A DNA stretch of 64,000 nucleotides from an uncultured Flavobacteriales bacterium. Lineage in GTDB: Bacteria > Bacteroidota > Bacteroidia > Flavobacteriales > Weeksellaceae. The notes below the pieces were generated by a model. That model searched no databases, was not told the DNA's origin, and worked only from the letters and a program-made list of their open reading frames with translations. The stretch lies in the NCBI GenBank assembly GCA_937973555.1, contig CALJKL010000019.1, forward strand, positions 62,001 to 126,000. Reading direction: 5' to 3'. Below, in pieces: positions 52,033-60,401 of this stretch (its first letter is position 1; each line of letters opens with the position of its first letter). The position numbers and the translations under genes are program-made.

Positions 52033-52098
52033 ATGCCTATTTCAGACGTAGATATTACTCAATCCTCTGTAAATGAGGGGTATAACGAAATAATTTAA
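52033..52098 (+). CDS. Candidate leader peptide upstream of rplC
   Basis: A 21-codon frame (MPISDVDITQSSVNEGYNEI plus one residue) begins at an ATG preceded by AGGGAAGAAG, a purine-rich stretch unusual for this genome's starts, and ends 15 bases before rplC. The CCTC (52064-52067)/GAGG (52075-52078) pair can form a hairpin inside it. It could be a regulatory leader peptide, or chance. There is no evidence beyond position and frame. Confidence 0.3.
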   Translation: MPISDVDITQSSVNEGYNEII

Positions 52099-52113
52099 GT
52101 ATATATATTAATA

Positions 52114-52740
52114 ATGTCAGGTATTATTGGTAAAAAAATCGGTATGACCTCTTTGTTTAACGAAGAAGGAAAAAACATTCCTTGTACAGTTATTCAAGCA
52201 GGACCATGCGCGGTTTTACAGGTCAGAACCGAAGAGGTTGATGGATATACAGCCATTCAACTAGGTTTCGATGACAAGAGTGAGAAGAACGTATCTAAAG
52301 CGTTAGCAGGTCATTTCAAAAAGGCTGGTGCTACGCCAAAGGCGAAAATCGTGGAATTCAGAAATGAATTTGAACACGAAGTGAAAGTAGGAGACCAAGT
52401 AGTGGTAAACATGTTCGCAGAAGGTGAATTTGTAGACGTTACTGGTACTTCTAAAGGTAAAGGATTCCAAGGGGTTGTAAAAAGACACAACTTTGGTGGA
52501 GTTATGCAAGCTACCCACGGTCAGCACAACAGATTGAGAGCCCCAGGTTCTATCGGTGCAGGTTCTGACCCTTCAAGAGTTTTCAAAGGCTTGAGAATGG
52601 CTGGTAGAATGGGAGGTAAGCAGGTAACTGTTCAAAACCTTCAAGTGTTAAAAGTAGATGAAGAACAAAATCTTTTAGTAGTAAAAGGTGCTGTTCCGGG
52701 AGCTAAAAATTCTTATGTAATTATCAAGAAATGGAACTAG
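52114..52740 (+). CDS. rplC: 50S ribosomal protein L3 (uL3)
   Basis: uL3 binds 23S rRNA near the peptidyl transferase centre. SGIIGKKIGMTSLFNEEGKN opens the protein, and GFQGVVKRHNFGG with PGSIGAGSDPSRVFKG mark the loop region. Length 208 is normal. It is the first gene of the S10 cluster after its own promoter; its end overlaps rplD by ten bases, coupling the two. Confidence 0.98.
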   Translation: MSGIIGKKIGMTSLFNEEGKNIPCTVIQAGPCAVLQVRTEEVDGYTAIQLGFDDKSEKNVSKALAGHFKKAGATPKAKIVEFRNEFEHEVKVGDQVVVNMFAEGEFVDVTGTSKGKGFQGVVKRHNFGGVMQATHGQHNRLRAPGSIGAGSDPSRVFKGLRMAGRMGGKQVTVQNLQVLKVDEEQNLLVVKGAVPGAKNSYVIIKKWN

Positions 52741-53360
52741 TAGTATTAAATACATCAGGAAAGGAAACCGGAAGAAAAGTGCAACTAGACGAAGCAATCT
52801 TCGGTATAGAGCCAAATCAGCACGCGGTTTACTTAGAAGTGAAACAATACCTTGCTGCACAAAGACAAGGAACTCATAAAGCGAAAGAAAGAAGCGAAAT
52901 TACAGCTTCTACTAAAAAGCTTAAGAAACAAAAAGGATCTGGTTCTGCTAGATACGGGGATATCAAGTCTCCAGTATTCAAAGGTGGGGGTAGAGTATTC
53001 GGGCCTAAGCCAAGAGACTACAGATTCAAATTGAATAAAGCATTAAAAAGATTGGCTAAGAAATCTGTTCTTTCTCAAAAAATGAAAGACAATTCTATTA
53101 AAGTATTAGAAGAAGTAACATTTGCTGCTCCTAAGACTAAGGATTTCATCAATGTGGTAAATGCATTAGGCTTGGAAGGCAAAAAGTCATTATTTGTATT
53201 GGCTGATGCTAACAAGAATGTATATCTATCTTCAAGAAACTTACCAAAAGCGAAAGTATTAACTTATAACGAAATTTCTTCTTATGATTTAATCAACGCT
53301 GGTGAAGTAGTATTCTTTGAAGGTGCTGTAGAAAAGTTTCAAGAAAATTTAAGAAAATAA
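52731..53360 (+). CDS. rplD: 50S ribosomal protein L4 (uL4)
   Basis: uL4 lines part of the exit tunnel. Its conserved loop reads QRQGTHKAKERSEI and GSARYGDIKSPVFKGGGRVFGP, and 209 residues is normal. The start overlaps rplC. In E. coli L4 represses its own S10 operon through the leader; whether the leader at 52010-52113 does this here is not shown. Confidence 0.98.
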   Translation: MELVVLNTSGKETGRKVQLDEAIFGIEPNQHAVYLEVKQYLAAQRQGTHKAKERSEITASTKKLKKQKGSGSARYGDIKSPVFKGGGRVFGPKPRDYRFKLNKALKRLAKKSVLSQKMKDNSIKVLEEVTFAAPKTKDFINVVNALGLEGKKSLFVLADANKNVYLSSRNLPKAKVLTYNEISSYDLINAGEVVFFEGAVEKFQENLRK

Positions 53361-53363
53361 GTC

Positions 53364-53654
53364 ATGTCAGTAATCATTAAACCAATCATTTCAGAAAAAG
53401 CAAACAGCCAGTCAGAATTGAGCGGAGTTTATACGTTTTTAGTAGATACTAGAGCTAATAAAATCCAAATCAAACAAGCTGTAGAAGCTGCTTATAGTGT
53501 AAAGGTAGAGGACGTAAGAACCATGATTTATGCGCCTAAAGTTTCTTCGAAATACACTAAAAAAGGTTTACAAGTAGGTAAAACCAACAAATTGAAAAAA
53601 GCTTTGGTTCAGCTTGTAGAAGGCGAAATCATTGATATTTTTGCAACGAATTAA
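53364..53654 (+). CDS. rplW: 50S ribosomal protein L23 (uL23)
   Basis: uL23 sits at the tunnel exit and docks trigger factor and SRP. IIKPIISEKANSQSELSGVY and VDTRANKIQIKQAVEAAYSV are typical, with 96 residues. It starts three bases after rplD and precedes rplB by 21 bases. Confidence 0.97.
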   Translation: MSVIIKPIISEKANSQSELSGVYTFLVDTRANKIQIKQAVEAAYSVKVEDVRTMIYAPKVSSKYTKKGLQVGKTNKLKKALVQLVEGEIIDIFATN

Positions 53655-53675
53655 TAATTTATATAATTAATAGTA

Positions 53676-54494
53676 ATGTCTGTTAGAAAATTAAAACCTA
53701 TCACCCCAGGACAGAGATTCAGAATTGTAAACAATTTTGAAGAAATTACTACCAACAAACCAGAGAAAAGCCTTACTGTAGGACTTATGAAATCTGGTGG
53801 TAGAAATAACACTGGTAAAATGACCATGCGTTATACCGGAGGTGGACACAAGAAAAAGTACAGAATCATAGATTTCAAGAGAAACAAAGCTGAGAATGCT
53901 ACTGTTGTATCTGTGGAGTACGATCCAAACAGAACTGCGTTTATCGCTTTATTAGAATACACTGATGGAGAGAAGAGATACATCATCGCTCCTAACGGTA
54001 TCAAAGTAGGTCAAACAGTAGTTGCTGGAGAAAGCGTAGAACCTGAAGTAGGAAATGCAATGAAATTGAAAAACATCCCATTGGGTACTGTTATTTCTTG
54101 CATCGAGCTAAGACCAGGACAAGGAGCTATCCTTGCTAGAAGTGCAGGTTCATCTGCGCAATTAACTTCTAGAGATGGTAAATATGCAATCATTAAATTA
54201 CCTTCAGGAGAATCTAGAATGATTTTAGTAGAATGTATGGCTATGATTGGATCTGTATCTAACTCTGATCACCAACTTACCGTTTCTGGTAAAGCAGGTA
54301 GAAGCAGATGGTTAGGGAAAAGACCAAGAACAAGAGCTGTAGCAATGAACCCTGTAGATCACCCAATGGGTGGTGGTGAAGGTAGATCATCTGGTGGTCA
54401 CCCAAGATCTAGAAACGGTAAACCAGCTAAAGGTTACAAGACTAGAAAGAAAAACAAAGTGTCTAACCGTTACATCGTATCTAAAAGAAAATAA
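53676..54494 (+). CDS. rplB: 50S ribosomal protein L2 (uL2)
   Basis: uL2 is needed for subunit association and peptidyl transfer. The C-terminal AMNPVDHPMGGGEGRSSGGH contains the histidine needed for activity, and GRNNTGKMTMRYTGGGHKKK opens the core. The length of 272 is normal. rpsS follows after two bases. Confidence 0.98.
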   Translation: MSVRKLKPITPGQRFRIVNNFEEITTNKPEKSLTVGLMKSGGRNNTGKMTMRYTGGGHKKKYRIIDFKRNKAENATVVSVEYDPNRTAFIALLEYTDGEKRYIIAPNGIKVGQTVVAGESVEPEVGNAMKLKNIPLGTVISCIELRPGQGAILARSAGSSAQLTSRDGKYAIIKLPSGESRMILVECMAMIGSVSNSDHQLTVSGKAGRSRWLGKRPRTRAVAMNPVDHPMGGGEGRSSGGHPRSRNGKPAKGYKTRKKNKVSNRYIVSKRK

Positions 54495-54496
54495 TT

Positions 54497-54775
54497 ATGG
54501 CAAGATCACTTAAAAAAGGACCTTTCATTCACCACACTTTAGAGAAGAAGGTTCAAGCAAATATAGAACAGAATAAGAAAACAGTTATCAAAACATGGTC
54601 TAGAGCATCAATGATTTCTCCAGACATGGTAGGCCAAACCATTGCAGTACACAACGGGAAATCTTTTATCCCAGTATATGTTACTGAAAACATGGTAGGA
54701 CACAAGTTAGGCGAATTTTCTCCAACGAGATCTTTCAGAGGTCACGCAGGTAACAAAAATAAAGGTAGCAGATAA
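54497..54775 (+). CDS. rpsS: 30S ribosomal protein S19 (uS19)
   Basis: uS19 contacts the A-site region of the 30S head. MARSLKKGPFIHHTLEKKV and IPVYVTENMVGHKLGEFSPT are its signatures. The protein has 92 residues. It lies two bases from both neighbours in the S10 cluster. Confidence 0.98.
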   Translation: MARSLKKGPFIHHTLEKKVQANIEQNKKTVIKTWSRASMISPDMVGQTIAVHNGKSFIPVYVTENMVGHKLGEFSPTRSFRGHAGNKNKGSR

Positions 54776-54777
54776 TC

Positions 54778-55182
54778 ATGGGATCAAGAAAACAAGATAG
54801 CGCAATCGCAAGAAAAGAAGCAAACAAAGATGTTGTTAAAGCTTCATTGAACAATTGTCCATCTTCTCCAAGAAAAATGAGACTCGTTGCTGATATCATC
54901 CGTGGAGAGAACGTAGACAAAGCTTTATATATCCTAAAATATTCTAAGAAAGATGCTTCTAACAAGTTAGAAAAACTTCTTCTTTCAGCTATTGCCAACT
55001 GGCAAGTGAAAAACGAAGGGGCTGACATTGAAGCGGCTAATCTTTTCGTGAAAGAAATTTTTGTGGATAGTGCAAGACAACTTAAGAGATTAAGACCTGC
55101 ACCACAAGGTAGAGGTTACAGAATTAGAAAAAGATCTAATCACGTAACATTAATATTAGGTAACAAACAAGATAATCAATAA
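54778..55182 (+). CDS. rplV: 50S ribosomal protein L22 (uL22)
   Basis: uL22 extends a hairpin along the exit tunnel. LNNCPSSPRKMRLVADIIRG and RLRPAPQGRGYRIRKRSNH are diagnostic; the tunnel-loop region looks unaltered. At 134 residues it is somewhat longer than E. coli L22 at the N-terminus. rpsC follows after eight bases. Confidence 0.97.
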   Translation: MGSRKQDSAIARKEANKDVVKASLNNCPSSPRKMRLVADIIRGENVDKALYILKYSKKDASNKLEKLLLSAIANWQVKNEGADIEAANLFVKEIFVDSARQLKRLRPAPQGRGYRIRKRSNHVTLILGNKQDNQ

Positions 55183-55190
55183 TCATAGGT

Positions 55191-55889
55191 ATGGGACAGA
55201 AGACAAATCCAATTGGTAATAGATTAGGAATCATCAGAGGATGGGATTCTAACTGGTTTGGTGGAAACGATTATGGAGACAGAATCGCAGAAGACTACAA
55301 AATCAGAAGATACCTTGAAGCTAGATTATCTAAAGGTGGTATCTCTAGAATCTATATCGAGAGAACCCTAAAATTAGTTACAGTAACAATTACTACTGCT
55401 AGACCGGGACTTATCATCGGTAAAGGAGGTCAGGAAGTTGATAAATTAAAAGAAGAGTTGAAAAAGATTACCGATAAGGATATCCAAATCAACATTTTCG
55501 AAATCAAAAGACCAGAACTAGATGCAATTCTAGTAGCAGACAGTATTGCTAAGCAGATCGAAAACAGAATCTCTTACAGAAGAGCTGTTAAAATGGCAAT
55601 TACTAGCTCCATGAGAATGGGTGCAGAAGGTATCAAAGTTCAAATCTCTGGTAGATTGAACGGAGCTGAAATGGCAAGAAGCGAGTCTTTCAAAGAAGGA
55701 AGAATCCCATTGTCTACTTTCAGAGCAGATATCGATTACCACATTGGTGAAGCACTTACTCAGTACGGGAAGCTAGGTGTTAAAGTTTGGATCATGAAAG
55801 GTGAAGTGTACGGCAAGAGAGAACTTTCTCCACTTGTAGGACAACAGAAAAAAGCACCTGCTGGTAAAAAAAGAGACAACAGAAAATAA
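55191..55889 (+). CDS. rpsC: 30S ribosomal protein S3 (uS3)
   Basis: uS3 forms part of the mRNA entry site. MGQKTNPIGNRLGIIRGWDS opens it; the KH domain has TARPGLIIGKGGQEVDKLKE. Length 232. It is followed by an unusually long 96-base gap with heptamer repeats before rplP. Confidence 0.98.
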   Translation: MGQKTNPIGNRLGIIRGWDSNWFGGNDYGDRIAEDYKIRRYLEARLSKGGISRIYIERTLKLVTVTITTARPGLIIGKGGQEVDKLKEELKKITDKDIQINIFEIKRPELDAILVADSIAKQIENRISYRRAVKMAITSSMRMGAEGIKVQISGRLNGAEMARSESFKEGRIPLSTFRADIDYHIGEALTQYGKLGVKVWIMKGEVYGKRELSPLVGQQKKAPAGKKRDNRK

Positions 55890-55939
55890 TTAAAATTTTA
55901 GATGGATATTTTGAATTTTAAATTACCGTTACTTTTTTA

Positions 55940-55974
55940 AAATCTAAAATCTGAAATCTGAAATCTAAAATCTA
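55940..55974 (+). repeat. Five tandem AAATCTR heptamers between rpsC and rplP
   Basis: Five back-to-back units read AAATCTA, AAATCTG, AAATCTG, AAATCTA, AAATCTA. They lie in a transcribed 96-base spacer of an essential operon. No coding function or hairpin is obvious, apart from a weak pairing with TTTTAGAT at 55897-55904. Confidence 0.75.
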
Positions 55975-55985
55975 AATTAGAAAAC

Positions 55986-56411
55986 ATGTTACAACCAAAA
56001 AGAACCAAATTCCGTAGAGTTCATAAAATGAAAATGAAAGGTAACGCTAACAGAGGACATCAGTTAGCTTACGGTACCTTCGGAATTAAAGCAATAGATG
56101 GTGCTTGGATCACTGCAAGACAAATTGAAGCGGCACGTATCGCTGCTACAAGATACATGAAGAGAGAAGGGCAACTATGGATTAAAATTTTCCCAGATAA
56201 GCCAATTACCAAAAAACCAGCCGAAGTAAGGATGGGTAAAGGTAAAGGTGCTGTAGAGTACTGGGTAGCCGTAGTAAAACCAGGTAAAGTGATGTTTGAA
56301 GTAGGAGGTGTTCCTTACGAAGTGGCTAAAGAAGCACTTAGATTGGCAGCACAGAAACTTCCAGTAGTTACCAAATTTGTAGTAGCAAACGATTTTGTTC
56401 AACCTCAATAA
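55986..56411 (+). CDS. rplP: 50S ribosomal protein L16 (uL16)
   Basis: uL16 positions tRNA in the A site. MLQPKRTKFRRVHKMKMKG and GKGKGAVEYWVAVVKPGKVMFE are its signatures, with 141 residues. The gene follows the heptamer spacer and precedes rpmC by ten bases. Confidence 0.98.
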   Translation: MLQPKRTKFRRVHKMKMKGNANRGHQLAYGTFGIKAIDGAWITARQIEAARIAATRYMKREGQLWIKIFPDKPITKKPAEVRMGKGKGAVEYWVAVVKPGKVMFEVGGVPYEVAKEALRLAAQKLPVVTKFVVANDFVQPQ

Positions 56412-56421
56412 TCTTTGAAAA

Positions 56422-56607
56422 ATGAAAAATGCTGATATCAAAAATCTAAGCGCAGGAGATATTAAAAATCAACTAGCTGCTCTTAAAGCTGATTACACTA
56501 AGATGAAATTGGCTCACAGAATTAGCCCGATTGAAAATCCTATTCAAATCAGAGATTTAAGAAGAACAATCGCAAGACTTGAAACTGAGTTAACTAACAA
56601 ACAATAA
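56422..56607 (+). CDS. rpmC: 50S ribosomal protein L29 (uL29)
   Basis: This 61-residue two-helix protein sits near the tunnel exit. LKADYTKMKLAHRISPIENP and IRDLRRTIARLETEL match uL29. The position between rplP and rpsQ is the standard one. Confidence 0.95.
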   Translation: MKNADIKNLSAGDIKNQLAALKADYTKMKLAHRISPIENPIQIRDLRRTIARLETELTNKQ

Positions 56608-56621
56608 TTTCATTTTATCTT

Positions 56622-56876
56622 ATGGACAGAAATTTAAGAAAAGAAAGAATCGGAATTGTTTCCAGCAATAAAATGGAAAAAACCATTGTTGTTAGCGAAA
56701 CGATGAGAATGAAACATCCAATGTACGGTAAATTCGTATTGAAAACGAAAAAATATACCGCTCACGATGAAAACAACGAGTGCAACGAAGGAGACAAAGT
56801 TCTTATTCAAGAAACGAGACCTTTGAGCAAAAATAAAAGATGGAGATTAGTAAATATAATTGAAAGAGCTAAGTAA
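56622..56876 (+). CDS. rpsQ: 30S ribosomal protein S17 (uS17)
   Basis: uS17 is a primary 16S rRNA-binding OB-fold protein. RKERIGIVSSNKMEKTIVV and IQETRPLSKNKRWRLV are typical; 84 residues. Its stop shares one base with the rplN start (TAATG). Confidence 0.97.
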   Translation: MDRNLRKERIGIVSSNKMEKTIVVSETMRMKHPMYGKFVLKTKKYTAHDENNECNEGDKVLIQETRPLSKNKRWRLVNIIERAK

Positions 56877-57244
56877 TGTTACAAACCGAATCAAGATTAA
56901 AAGTAGCTGATAACACTGGTGCTAAAGAGGTACTAGTAATCAGAGTTCTAGGAGGAACTAGAAGAAGATACGCATCTGTAGGGGACAAAATTGTAGTTAC
57001 AATCAAAGACTCTACTCCATCAGGAAATGCAAAGAAAGGACAAGTTTCTAAAGCGGTTATCGTAAGAACGAAAAAAGCAGTAAGAAGAAAAGATGGATCT
57101 TACATCTCTTTTGACGACAATGCTTGCGTTCTTCTTAACGCAGCTGGAGAAATGAGAGGAACTCGTGTTTTCGGGCCAGTTGCTCGTGAATTGAGAGACA
57201 AAGAATATATGAAAATCATTTCATTAGCTCCTGAAGTATTATAA
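56876..57244 (+). CDS. rplN: 50S ribosomal protein L14 (uL14)
   Basis: uL14 forms an intersubunit bridge. MLQTESRLKVADNTGAKEVL and GTRVFGPVARELRDKEYMKI are diagnostic, and the 122-residue length is standard. The start overlaps rpsQ by one base, so the pair is coupled. Confidence 0.98.
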   Translation: MLQTESRLKVADNTGAKEVLVIRVLGGTRRRYASVGDKIVVTIKDSTPSGNAKKGQVSKAVIVRTKKAVRRKDGSYISFDDNACVLLNAAGEMRGTRVFGPVARELRDKEYMKIISLAPEVL

Positions 57245-57262
57245 TTTTTAAATTTAGAAAAA

Positions 57263-57583
57263 ATGGCAAAAGTTAAAATAAAAAGAGGAGACAACGTAAT
57301 CGTTACTACCGGTAAAAACAAAGGAAGTAAAGGTGAAGTTCTTGAAGTGGTAAAGAAAGAAAACGCAGACGCTAGAGTAATTGTAGCGGGTGTTAACGTT
57401 GTAAAAAAACACGTAAAGCCTTCTGCTGCTAATCCTCAAGGTGGTATCGTAGAGAAAGAAGCTTCTATCAATATCTCAAACGTAGCTTTGGTTGACAAAA
57501 ATGGTAAACCAACAAAAGTAGCTTACAAAGTAGAGAAAGATAAGAAAGTAAGAGTGGCTAAAACTACCGGTGAAACTTTATAA
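57263..57583 (+). CDS. rplX: 50S ribosomal protein L24 (uL24)
   Basis: uL24 starts 50S assembly. KIKRGDNVIVTTGKNKGSKG is the KOW motif, and NPQGGIVEKEASINISNVAL follows. Length 106. It is preceded by an 18-base gap after rplN, the usual order. Confidence 0.97.
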   Translation: MAKVKIKRGDNVIVTTGKNKGSKGEVLEVVKKENADARVIVAGVNVVKKHVKPSAANPQGGIVEKEASINISNVALVDKNGKPTKVAYKVEKDKKVRVAKTTGETL

Positions 57584-57594
57584 TTAATTACAAG

Positions 57595-58146
57595 ATGGAA
57601 TATATCGTAAGACCCAAAAAATTATATAAAGAGAAAATTGTTCCTGCGATGATGGAAGAATTTGGGTACAAATCTATTATGCAAGTACCTAAATTAGAAA
57701 AAATCGTTATCTCTCAAGGTTTAGGGGCTGCAACAGCAGACAAAAAAATCGTAGACTACGCAGTAGAGGAACTTACAGCAATCACTGGTCAAAAAGCAGT
57801 AGGGACTTTGTCTAAAAAGGATGAAGCGGCCTTCAAATTAAGAAAAGGTATGCCTGTAGGGGCTAGAGTAACGCTAAGAGCAGACAAAATGTATGAATTC
57901 TTAGACAGACTTACTTCTTCTGCATTGCCAAGAATTAGAGATTTCAGCGGTATCAAAGCTGATGGTTTTGATGGAAGAGGAAACTATAACTTAGGTATTA
58001 CTGAGCAAATTATCTTCCCAGAAATCGTAATTGACAAGGTGAAAAAAATCCAAGGGATGGACATCACTTTCGTTACTACTGCGAATACTGATAAAGAAGC
58101 AAAAGCATTATTAACTCATTTCGGATTACCGTTTAAAAAGAACTAA
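57595..58146 (+). CDS. rplE: 50S ribosomal protein L5 (uL5)
   Basis: uL5 binds 5S rRNA and contacts P-site tRNA. GYKSIMQVPKLEKIVISQGL and GNYNLGITEQIIFPEI are typical. The protein has 183 residues and rpsN follows after three bases. Confidence 0.98.
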   Translation: MEYIVRPKKLYKEKIVPAMMEEFGYKSIMQVPKLEKIVISQGLGAATADKKIVDYAVEELTAITGQKAVGTLSKKDEAAFKLRKGMPVGARVTLRADKMYEFLDRLTSSALPRIRDFSGIKADGFDGRGNYNLGITEQIIFPEIVIDKVKKIQGMDITFVTTANTDKEAKALLTHFGLPFKKN

Positions 58147-58149
58147 GAA

Positions 58150-58419
58150 ATGGCAAAAGAATCAATGAAAGCGCGTGAGCGCAAAAGAGAAGCACTAGTT
58201 GCTAAATATGCTGCTAAAAGAGCTGCTTTGAAAGAAGCCGGCGATTACGAAGCACTTCAAAAATTACCTAAAAACGCTTCACCTGTAAGATTGCATAACA
58301 GATGTAAACTAACAGGTAGACCAAGAGGATACATGAGAACCTTTGGTATTTCCAGAGTAACTTTCAGAGAAATGGCCAACAACGGTCTTATCCCAGGAGT
58401 TAAAAAAGCAAGTTGGTAA
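58150..58419 (+). CDS. rpsN: 30S ribosomal protein S14 (uS14), zinc-free type
   Basis: At 89 residues this is the longer form. Only one cysteine is present (NRCKLTGRPRGYMRTFGIS), so the two CxxC zinc pairs of the short form are missing and the protein should not need zinc. The motif RGYMRTFGISRVTFREMA is standard. A 108-base gap separates it from rpsH. Confidence 0.97.
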   Translation: MAKESMKARERKREALVAKYAAKRAALKEAGDYEALQKLPKNASPVRLHNRCKLTGRPRGYMRTFGISRVTFREMANNGLIPGVKKASW

Positions 58420-58446
58420 CAATTTTGTGAAATCAGAACAAATAAG

Positions 58447-58487
58447 TTGCTTATGGCTTTTTGCTCATAGTGATAAGCCATCTGCAA
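58447..58487 (+). other. Hairpin in the rpsN-rpsH spacer
   Basis: ATGGCTT (58453-58459) pairs with AAGCCAT (58475-58481), extended by TTGC/GCAA outside a 2x2 internal loop. It lies about 40 bases before rpsH, the gene for S8, which in E. coli represses the spc operon by binding mRNA. Whether this is such a site is untested. Confidence 0.35.
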
Positions 58488-58527
58488 TACTGTTTGTTTT
58501 TAACCAATAATAATTTAAAATAGAAAA

Positions 58528-58926
58528 ATGGTAACAGATCCAATTTCAGATTTCCTAACTAGAGTAAGGAACGCACAAAGCGCAGGCCATAAAGTGGTGG
58601 AAATTCCTGCATCGAATATTAAAAAGGAGATTACGAAAATCTTATTTGATCAAGGTTATATCTTAAACTACAAGTTTGAAGACAACAGTGTTCAAGGGGC
58701 TATCAAAATCGCTTTGAAATATGACAAACAAACAAACAAACCGGCTATTAAATCTATCCAAAGAGCTTCTAGACCAGGTTTGAGACAATACAAAGGTAGC
58801 GAAGAGCTTCCAAGAGTATTAAACGGTTTAGGTATAGCTATCATCTCTACTTCTAAAGGAGTGATGACAGATAAGAAAGCCAGAGAAGAAAAAGTAGGCG
58901 GTGAAGTAATCTGCTATGTTTATTAA
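58528..58926 (+). CDS. rpsH: 30S ribosomal protein S8 (uS8)
   Basis: uS8 is a primary binder of 16S helix 21. DPISDFLTRVRNAQSAGHKV and GGEVICYVY at the end are diagnostic, as is STSKGVMTDKKAREEKVGGE. Length 132. The long spacer before it contains a hairpin. Confidence 0.98.
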   Translation: MVTDPISDFLTRVRNAQSAGHKVVEIPASNIKKEITKILFDQGYILNYKFEDNSVQGAIKIALKYDKQTNKPAIKSIQRASRPGLRQYKGSEELPRVLNGLGIAIISTSKGVMTDKKAREEKVGGEVICYVY

Positions 58927-58945
58927 TTGTATAAATTAGGAAGAA

Positions 58946-59491
58946 ATGTCAAGAATTGGTAAATCAATTATAGAAATTCCTGCAGGTGTTACAGTTACTG
59001 TAAACGATAATGTAGTGACTGTGAAAGGCCCTAAAGGGGAACTTTCTCAGGAGATTACAGAAGGAATTACTTTGGAGCAAAAAGATGGTGTTATCACTGT
59101 TAACAGACCATCTGAAGCTAAAAATCACAAAGCATTACACGGTCTTTATAGAGCGTTAATCAATAATATGGTTGTAGGAACTTCTACAGGTTTCACAAAA
59201 CAACTAGAATTAGTAGGGGTAGGATATAGAGCATCCCACGCAGGTCAAAAACTTGAGTTGGCTCTAGGTTTCTCTCACGGTATCGTATTAGAACTTCCAA
59301 AAGAAATCACTCTAGATACGTTAACAGAAAAAGGTAAAAACCCAATCATCACTTTGTCTTCTTATGACAAACAATTATTGGGAATGGTGGCTGCTAAAAT
59401 TCGCTCATTCAGAAAACCTGAACCATACAAAGGTAAAGGGGTGAAATTCGTTGGTGAAATAATTAGACGTAAAGCTGGTAAATCTGCTTAA
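58946..59491 (+). CDS. rplF: 50S ribosomal protein L6 (uL6)
   Basis: uL6 supports the factor-binding site. MSRIGKSIIEIPAGVTVTV opens the protein, and PEPYKGKGVKFVGEIIRRKAGK closes it, both typical. Length 181. It lies 19 bases after rpsH and 11 before rplR. Confidence 0.98.
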   Translation: MSRIGKSIIEIPAGVTVTVNDNVVTVKGPKGELSQEITEGITLEQKDGVITVNRPSEAKNHKALHGLYRALINNMVVGTSTGFTKQLELVGVGYRASHAGQKLELALGFSHGIVLELPKEITLDTLTEKGKNPIITLSSYDKQLLGMVAAKIRSFRKPEPYKGKGVKFVGEIIRRKAGKSA

Positions 59492-59502
59492 AAATTAAGA
59501 CA

Positions 59503-59856
59503 ATGGCATTAACAAAAGTACAAAAAAGAGATAGAATTAAAAGAAGAGTAAGAGGGAAAATCTCTGGATCTTCTTCAGCGCCAAGACTTTCTGTTTACAA
59601 GAGTAACAAAGAAATCTACGCTCAATTAATTGACGATAAAGAAGGTAAAACTTTAGTAGCAGCTTCTTCTAGAGAGAAAGGCGTAGACGCTAAAGGAACT
59701 AAAACTGAAGTTGCAACTGCAGTAGGTAAAAAAATTGCTGAAAAAGCAAAAGCCGCTGGATTTGAAAAAGTAGTTTTTGATAGAAATGGTTTCGTATATC
59801 ACGGTAGAGTAAAAGCTTTAGCAGATGGTGCTAGAGAAGGTGGTTTGAAATTTTAA
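59503..59856 (+). CDS. rplR: 50S ribosomal protein L18 (uL18)
   Basis: uL18 binds 5S rRNA with uL5. RIKRRVRGKISGSSSAPRLS and the C-terminal RNGFVYHGRVKALADGAREG are its signatures. The protein has 117 residues, in the standard position. Confidence 0.98.
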   Translation: MALTKVQKRDRIKRRVRGKISGSSSAPRLSVYKSNKEIYAQLIDDKEGKTLVAASSREKGVDAKGTKTEVATAVGKKIAEKAKAAGFEKVVFDRNGFVYHGRVKALADGAREGGLKF

Positions 59857-59868
59857 AATTAAAAAATT

Positions 59869-60390
59869 ATGTTAGGATTAGATAATATAGAAAGAGTAAA
59901 ACCAGGAGGTCTAGAATTGAAAGACCGTCTAGTTGCCGTAAATAGAGTAACCAAAGTAACCAAAGGAGGTAGAGCTTTCGGATTTTCAGCTATCGTAGTA
60001 GTAGGAAATGAAGACGGAGTTATCGGTTTTGGTTTAGGAAAATCTAAAGAAGTAGCTTCTGCTATTGCTAAAGCAGTAGAAGATGCGAAGAAAAATTTAG
60101 TAAAAGTTCCTGTAATGAATCATACTATCCCTCACCAAACAACTGCTAAATACGGTGGTGCTGATATCTTCTTGAGACCAGCTTCTCACGGTACAGGATT
60201 AATTGCAGGGGGTGCGGTAAGAGCGGTATTAGAATCTGCAGGGGTACACGATGTACTTTCAAAATCTAAAGGATCTTCTAACCCTCACAATGTGGTAAAG
60301 GCAACTTTCAAAGCATTGTTAGACATCAGAAGACCTGAGGAAATTGCAAGAATGAGAGGTGTGTCTTTATCAAAAGTGTTTAACGGTTAA
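59869..60390 (+). CDS. rpsE: 30S ribosomal protein S5 (uS5)
   Basis: uS5 lies at the mRNA entry and helps accuracy. LKDRLVAVNRVTKVTKGGRA and SKGSSNPHNVVKATFKALLD are diagnostic. Length 173. rpmD follows after 11 bases. Confidence 0.98.
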   Translation: MLGLDNIERVKPGGLELKDRLVAVNRVTKVTKGGRAFGFSAIVVVGNEDGVIGFGLGKSKEVASAIAKAVEDAKKNLVKVPVMNHTIPHQTTAKYGGADIFLRPASHGTGLIAGGAVRAVLESAGVHDVLSKSKGSSNPHNVVKATFKALLDIRRPEEIARMRGVSLSKVFNG

Positions 60391-60401
60391 TTTTTTTTTA
60401 A

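Noticed and set aside
55940..55974. Possible CRISPR-like array
   Set aside because: Units are only seven bases, with no spacers; it is a simple tandem repeat.
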